A DNA stretch of 64,000 nucleotides from Piscinibacter sp047600445 (GTDB lineage Bacteria; Pseudomonadota; Gammaproteobacteria; Burkholderiales; Burkholderiaceae_C): contig NZ_JASGKT010000002.1 in the NCBI RefSeq assembly GCF_047600445.1, forward strand, positions 372,001 through 436,000. The letters are read 5' to 3'. Position 1 is the first letter of the stretch, and each line of letters begins with the position of its first letter. This document shows positions 59,958 through 64,000 of this stretch, one piece after another. The notes under the pieces were generated by a model. The model was not told the origin of the DNA. It was given only the letters and a program-made list of their open reading frames with translations, and did not search any database. A program made the translations under genes and the position numbers.

Positions 59958-61475
59958 TTATCTCGCCGGGCAACGAGCGTAGCACTGCAATCGCTCGATA
60001 GAAGCCATTGTCCTGCATGTCGAAGTTACGGCTGTCGCAACCCCGGCGCTTGTAACAGTCCCTGTCACAAACACGCCAACTGCGCCCGGCCCTGACACGC
60101 TAGTCGCTACCGTCATCCCAATTGTTATGCCTTCGCCAAGGAAGAAGGCAGCTGACCCTATGATTTCGCACATGTCGTCTCGCATTGCCTTTTGGCGGTC
60201 GCACTCTGCAATGCACTCAGCTCTGGGAATGGGGCCGTACTCCACGAGCATGCGAATTATGTCTAGGAAGTTGTCATATCCCCATGCGTCAGACCAAAAT
60301 ACCTCTTCCAATGTACTGAGAGGGTCTCGTACGAGAAACAAGTCCGGGCCACCGTATATTTCAAATAGAAGCGGCGTAATGTGTATTCCACCCTTGGCGA
60401 CACGAACCATTGTCCAGTCATTCTCATTGATCGATAGAAAGCTCCGTAGACGTTGTGAAGGCTTTCCGCCGGCATTGAAGTTTACTCTGTCAGCCAGTTC
60501 CTTCAACTCCTGATTAAGCCAGCTATTGAGATTTGCTCTTCCAGGTACGTGCTGTCCACTCTTCTTTACTTCTAGCGAGAGGAAGTCACGAGTTTCCCGA
60601 CCGCCGCCGTGAACTGAGTAGGCGACCAAGCTGCCGTCGATGCCGTCGTGGCTTGATTGCTCGCAATGGAATGATACGGATGATGTAGACGTAAAATACT
60701 CGAAGCATGCAGTTTGAAGAGTATTTCCAAATCCATAAACACCAGCTCGTTCCTGCCCAAGAAGAAGACGATCGGATGCCGCAACCGAGTCAACATTGAG
60801 AAGTCCGTCCAAACCACTGGCAGTCTTGCATGATCCTCCGATCTCACAGATTCGATTGCCGCTGGTAGATAGGAGTAGGGCCTGGATCCCTGAGCCAAGA
60901 AAGTTGCCAAACAGAAATGCTCCTTGACGTGTCTGAAGGCGCTGTGCCGAGGAGCATTTAAGTCCGAACTTGTGCGAAACGCCGCATTGATATGTGTCTG
61001 TGGATCTAGAGCCCGCCAACTTGAGCAATGCAGGGCGACTGATTGACTCAACCGCCGTCAGGCCTACTAGTTCGCTGCCGCTGATGCCTTCGCAAGACAG
61101 AGTCGAAGAACTTATTTCGCTTGATAGACGACAGAGCCGATAGTCTCCTTTTCCTCGGATCACGAGCAATGCGTGTCGGTCGGATGCGTTGTCCTTGTAA
61201 GGTAGTACGTCTTGCGCTTGTAGGCTTCTAGCATTGCAAGTGGATGGAAGTCCACCTTCGCAAATAACCAACTTGGCCTGACCAGCGTTGAAATGAACGG
61301 CATCTGGTGCCGAATTTGAAGGATCTCTTAGATTTGCAAAGAATGTTCTGACATTGTTATTAGTTTTGATGTCAGAAATGGATAACTCTGTTGTTTGCGC
61401 CTGAATTTGACTTGGTAGGAGAAATAGCAGTGACAATATAAATGTTGAGAATCCACCGAAAGTGTTATTTATCAT
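59958..61475 (-). CDS. Orphan exported Cys-rich protein in a low-G+C insert
   Basis: A 505-residue protein with a signal peptide (FILSLLFLLPSQIQAQ, cleavage likely near residue 27) and many paired Cys (VICEGGLPSTCNAR, YRLCRLSS, YQCGVSHKFGLKCSS, RICEIGGSCKTA). The first 300 residues look like repeated beta units of about 45 residues (LLLSTSGNRICEIGG; LLVIRGKGDYRLCRL), possibly a propeller; the C-terminus has a Gly-rich hydrophobic helix pair (GSAAFFLGEGITIGMTVATSV). AGGAG lies 5 nt before the ATG at 61475. Codon use is far less G+C-biased than all neighbours, so it was probably acquired by transfer. Function unknown. Confidence 0.75.
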   Translation of the reverse strand: MINNTFGGFSTFILSLLFLLPSQIQAQTTELSISDIKTNNNVRTFFANLRDPSNSAPDAVHFNAGQAKLVICEGGLPSTCNARSLQAQDVLPYKDNASDRHALLVIRGKGDYRLCRLSSEISSSTLSCEGISGSELVGLTAVESISRPALLKLAGSRSTDTYQCGVSHKFGLKCSSAQRLQTRQGAFLFGNFLGSGIQALLLSTSGNRICEIGGSCKTASGLDGLLNVDSVAASDRLLLGQERAGVYGFGNTLQTACFEYFTSTSSVSFHCEQSSHDGIDGSLVAYSVHGGGRETRDFLSLEVKKSGQHVPGRANLNSWLNQELKELADRVNFNAGGKPSQRLRSFLSINENDWTMVRVAKGGIHITPLLFEIYGGPDLFLVRDPLSTLEEVFWSDAWGYDNFLDIIRMLVEYGPIPRAECIAECDRQKAMRDDMCEIIGSAAFFLGEGITIGMTVATSVSGPGAVGVFVTGTVTSAGVATAVTSTCRTMASIERLQCYARCPAR

Positions 61476-61803
61476 AAATTCTCCTCTTGATAGAGATTCA
61501 GTTGGAGGAGTAGATCGGTGCGAGAGGTAATCGTCAACCCACAAGAACTTGTAGGGGGTGCGGTTGTCTCTCGACATAGATCAATTCTGGTGATTTCAGA
61601 AGCCACAGAAGCTGGGGCGTTGCTGACACCAGAAGGTGCGGTGGATTGACTTATGTTGTGAGCTGAGATGTCAGTCGCCGTCGGAATCTACGTGACCGCG
61701 GTGATCAGCCTCTGAATTGCGGCGATGTTGCGGTCAACGAGCCGTTGGTCTTCGTCGGCAGTCGAGTTCCGTGAGCGGTGGACTTCTCTTGCCGACTTCG
61801 AAC
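61476..61803. other. Gap upstream of the orphan gene, right edge of the insert
   Basis: This 328-bp stretch has mixed base composition and no complete gene. On the minus strand, codons 61800-61688 read a tail ending RNIAAIQRLITAVT-stop, which resembles the end of the carbamoyltransferase-like protein next to it (REAALQAMLVAAIS-stop); it may be a diverged relic of such an end. The rest should hold the promoter of the orphan gene; no clear -10/-35 pair or terminal repeats were seen. Confidence 0.4.
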
Positions 61804-62631
61804 CTAGCTGATCGCCGCGACCAGCATCGCCTGCAGCGCCGCCTCGCGGTAGCTGCTGCGTTCGTCGGGTTCGTCGCACTCGTCGGCGCGCGGCGCCGCG
61901 CCGCGCGCGGTGAAGGGCCAGGGCGGGTCGCCGGCGCCGTCGAGCGTCACGTCGCTGTCCTCGCCGGCTTGCGCGGCGCTCTCGAACAGGTGCAGACGGC
62001 CGCCGCGCGCCACCGCGCCGGCCTTCAGCGCCTCCCACAGTTCGGGCGGCGGCCAGCGGTCGCGCGGCGCGGCGATGCGCAGTTCGATGCCGCAGGCGGC
62101 GGCGGCGCGCAGCAGCGCCGCGCCGCAGGCGCTGCCCGGGTCGCCGACGAAGCGCAGGCTCAGCGTGTCGAGCGCCTTGCCGCTGCGCTCCTGGATCGCC
62201 AGCAGTTCGGCCAGCACGCGCGTCGGGTGGCGCGCGCCGCCCAGGCCGTTGAACACCGGCACGCCGGCCTCGCGCGCCACCTCGGCCACCAGCGCGGCGG
62301 GCATGTCCTCGCAGTCGATCGCGTCGTACAGACGCCCGAGCAGGCGTGCGGTGGCGGCATCGGCGGCCGACAGCCGCGCCTCGCTCGGGCGCAGATGCGA
62401 CACCTGCGCGCCCAGGCCCACCGCCGCGTGGCGCAGGCTGCCCGCACCCTCGGCCGGCGCGGCGTCGTTCAGCAGCGCCAGGTTGCGGCCGCGCAGCGGC
62501 GTGCCGGCCTGGCTGTCGCGCATCGCCGCGCGCAGGCGGCGTGCCGTGTCCAGCAGCTCTCGGATGTCGGCGGAGGAAAGGTTTTCCACCGCCCACAGGT
62601 GGCGGTAGGGAACGGACGAGCGCGCGTACAT
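61804..62631 (-). CDS. Carbamoyltransferase-fold protein lacking catalytic motifs
   Basis: A 275-residue protein of the ornithine/aspartate carbamoyltransferase fold. The N-terminus (HLWAVENLSSADIRELLDTARRL) and the VPVFNGLGGARHPTRVLAELLAIQER segment align with the family, the latter matching the substrate loop HPxQ as HPTR. The carbamoyl-phosphate motif SxRTR is absent: the matching stretch reads LALLNDAAPAEGAGSLRHAAVGLGAQVSHL. The C-terminal HxLP motif is not seen either. It is therefore probably not an active transcarbamoylase. An FNR-type box lies 40 bp upstream, and the divergent neighbour is an FNR-like regulator. Start at 62631. Confidence 0.7.
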   Translation of the reverse strand: MYARSSVPYRHLWAVENLSSADIRELLDTARRLRAAMRDSQAGTPLRGRNLALLNDAAPAEGAGSLRHAAVGLGAQVSHLRPSEARLSAADAATARLLGRLYDAIDCEDMPAALVAEVAREAGVPVFNGLGGARHPTRVLAELLAIQERSGKALDTLSLRFVGDPGSACGAALLRAAAACGIELRIAAPRDRWPPPELWEALKAGAVARGGRLHLFESAAQAGEDSDVTLDGAGDPPWPFTARGAAPRADECDEPDERSSYREAALQAMLVAAIS

Positions 62632-62670
62632 GGTCAGGTTCGCATCCTGGGCCCGGCGGGGCAAGCGGCC

Positions 62671-62684
62671 TTGATGGCCGTCAA
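62671..62684. promoter_or_regulatory. FNR/ANR-type box
   Basis: TTGAT-GGCC-GTCAA matches TTGAT-N4-ATCAA at 9 of 10 positions. It lies 40 bp from the carbamoyltransferase-like ATG and 142 bp from the FNR-like gene, whose product has the matching recognition helix (ETVSR). Confidence 0.65.
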
Positions 62685-62825
62685 CGGCGAGAGCACAAGT
62701 CGGGCCCGCTCGGCGCCGATACGCCGCTGCGACAAACGGTTTACCCAGCGTTACGCAACGCGAAACAAGGTTCGCCGATTGTTTTCGGTCAAGCACGAGA
62801 CTGGCGGCATTGATCAGGAGCAAAC

Positions 62826-63542
62826 ATGAACGCCGACATCGTCCAGACCGCCCAGACCCGCAGCCAGCAGATCGCCGCCTGCCTCGAGTTGCTGCGCGAT
62901 GCGCTGCCCATCCAGCGCCGCGTGGTGCACGCCGGCGACGTGCTCTACCAGGCCGGCGAGCGCTTCACCACGCTGCACGTGCTGAACTCGGGTATGGTCA
63001 AGATCGTCAACCTGTCGACCGACGGCCGCGAGCAGGTGGTGGGCCTGCACTTCCGCGGCGACTGGCTGGGCTTCGACGGCATCGCCAGCGGGTACTACGG
63101 CTGCGACGCGATCGCGATGGACACCGGCGAGGTCTGGTCGTTCCGCTACGACGCACTGCTCGAGGCCTGCGCGACCAAGCCCGCGCTGCTGCAGGTGCTG
63201 CACGAGGCGATGAGCCGCGAGATCGGGCGCGACCGCGACTCGATGATGTCGCTGTGCACGCTGCCGGCCGATGCGCGCGTCGCCGACTTCCTGCGCAACT
63301 GGGCTGCCGCGCTGGCCGAGCGCGGCCTGCGCACCGACCAGATCACGCTGCGCATGACGCGCGCCGAGATCGGCAACTACCTGGGCATGACGCTGGAGAC
63401 GGTGAGCCGCGCGCTGTCGCGCCTGGCGCGCACCGACGTGATCCGCTTCGCCGAGAAGGGGCGCCGCGAGATCCAGATCCCGCAGGTCGAGGCGCTCGAA
63501 CGTTTCATCCAGGGCTGCGTGGCGCCCGCGGCGACGGTCTGA
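62826..63542 (+). CDS. Crp/FNR-family regulator without the FNR iron-sulfur cysteines
   Basis: A 238-residue regulator: cyclic-nucleotide-like beta roll (GDVLYQAGERFTTLHVLNSGMVKIVNLSTDGREQVVGLHFRGDWLGFDGIASG), dimer helix and a C-terminal helix-turn-helix MTRAEIGNYLGMTLETVSRALSRL with the FNR-type recognition residues E-TVSR. The N-terminus lacks the cluster of three Cys that hold the oxygen-sensing 4Fe-4S centre in FNR, having one Cys near residue 19. So it should bind FNR boxes but sense something else, as do DNR/Dnr-like or FixK-like proteins. AGGAG precedes the ATG. Overlaps the convergent kinase gene by 38 nt. Confidence 0.9.
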   Translation: MNADIVQTAQTRSQQIAACLELLRDALPIQRRVVHAGDVLYQAGERFTTLHVLNSGMVKIVNLSTDGREQVVGLHFRGDWLGFDGIASGYYGCDAIAMDTGEVWSFRYDALLEACATKPALLQVLHEAMSREIGRDRDSMMSLCTLPADARVADFLRNWAAALAERGLRTDQITLRMTRAEIGNYLGMTLETVSRALSRLARTDVIRFAEKGRREIQIPQVEALERFIQGCVAPAATV

Positions 63543-64000
63543 GCGCGCGCGCCATCGCCCGCCCCAGCTCGGCGCGGGTGTAGGGCTTGCGCAGCAGGTC
63601 CCAGCCGGGCGGCGCTTCGAGCAGCGCGCTGGCGTAGCCGCTCATCAGCAGCACCGGCAGGCCGGGCAGCCGCTGGCGTGCCAGCTCGGCCAGCTCGGTG
63701 CCGCGCAGGCCCGGGCCCAGCGCGATGTCGGTGATCAGCAGATCGATGCCGGCGTCGGGGCGCAGCTCGGGGTCGGCCTGCTCGGCGCTGGCGCAGGCCG
63801 TCACGCGGCAGCCCAGCGCCACCAGGAAGCGCTGCGCCACGCTGCGCACCTCGGCGTCGTCTTCCACCAGCAGCACGCGCAGGCCCGGCGGCAGCGTCGA
63901 GGCGGTGTTTTCCACCGCGGCCTCGACCCGCGCCGCGTGCGGCTCGCCGGGCAGGAACAGCGTGATCGTCGTGCCCTTGCCGGGCGCGCTGTCGAGCGCC
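63505..64000 (-). CDS. Hybrid sensor histidine kinase, C-terminal part (cut by window edge)
   Basis: About 165 codons enter from the right edge. The first 30 (SAPGKGTTITLFLPGEP) are the end of an HATPase_c kinase domain, followed by a receiver domain: RVLLVEDDAEVRSVAQRFL, phospho-acceptor Asp in DLLITDIALGPG, VLLMSGYASALL and Lys in LLRKPYTRAELG. The stop at 63505-63507 lies inside the FNR-like gene end. A free-standing receiver starting at the Met at 63915 is less likely, since the frame stays open upstream with kinase sequence. Confidence 0.85.
   Translation of the reverse strand, partial: ALDSAPGKGTTITLFLPGEPHAARVEAAVENTASTLPPGLRVLLVEDDAEVRSVAQRFLVALGCRVTACASAEQADPELRPDAGIDLLITDIALGPGLRGTELAELARQRLPGLPVLLMSGYASALLEAPPGWDLLRKPYTRAELGRAMARALRPSPRAPRSPG

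Noticed and set aside
61688..62596. An alternative minus-strand frame of 302 codons overlapping the carbamoyltransferase-like gene
   Set aside because: Over the gene it is a shadow frame; only its last 38 codons lie outside, and those are noted as a possible relic.

Overview
The window is a very G+C-rich (about 70 %) bacterial chromosome segment. Gene content and order point to a betaproteobacterium of the order Burkholderiales, probably the Rubrivivax-Leptothrix group. The main clues are an FlhDC/FliA flagellar hierarchy with CheZ, a 3-hydroxybenzoate hydroxylase with a divergent MarR regulator, the block argH - LytS/AlgR pair - ppc - hemC-hemD-hemX-hemY, and an NAD-type isocitrate dehydrogenase. 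This placement is inferred from family content, not from a database search.

Layout. 1-8000: late flagellar genes on the minus strand (ycgR part, fliT, fliS, fliD, two tandem flagellins), then two plus-strand glycosyltransferases that probably decorate flagellin. 8016-9326: a paiB-like gene cut by an amber codon and a VapBC-type toxin-antitoxin pair. 9327-13563: the master regulator flhDC, then motAB-cheYZ; the flhC-motA gap holds what looks like a free-standing sigma28-driven small RNA. 13568-16009: mobA/mobR aromatic hydroxylation unit with a perfect palindromic operator. 16138-22663: flhB-flhA-(mini-ORF)-flhF-flhG-like-fliA, chained by start/stop overlaps. 22663-30121: a methyltransferase, DUF6502 and DUF5666 proteins, argH, a LytS/LytTR two-component system and an unknown membrane protein. 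30126-37131: ppc and the haem genes, followed by tRNA-Arg(ACG). 37339-42327: a HlyD/RbbA/permease transporter. 42330-45038: accessory patch with a RES-type toxin-antitoxin pair and a truncated type I restriction R subunit. 45039-58522: stress and envelope region with a large catalase, a 2753-residue cyclic glucan synthase, two BON lipoproteins, a NarL-type response regulator, and DUF1328 and DUF421 membrane proteins; it also holds a deletion scar where remnants of a DUF72 gene and a ku gene meet. 58632-64000: isocitrate dehydrogenase, a low-G+C insert carrying an orphan exported protein, a carbamoyltransferase-fold protein lacking catalytic motifs, an FNR-like regulator, and the end of a hybrid sensor kinase.

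Two regulatory themes tie the region together. First, sigma28-type promoters (TCAAGTYN or TGAAGTTT, 11-12 bp, NCCGATAA-like) lie before fliC2, fliD, fliS, the small-RNA candidate, motA and cheY, while fliA itself lies at 21932. Second, a 16-17-bp dyad, GTAGGN-N4/5-NCC(T/G)AC, recurs only in gaps: upstream of flhDC, between katE and the glucan synthase operon (twice), before the NarL-type response regulator and before the DUF1328 gene. This suggests a stress regulon in which the response regulator at 57048 may link motility to catalase, glucan and osmotic-stress functions, in the manner of RcsB.
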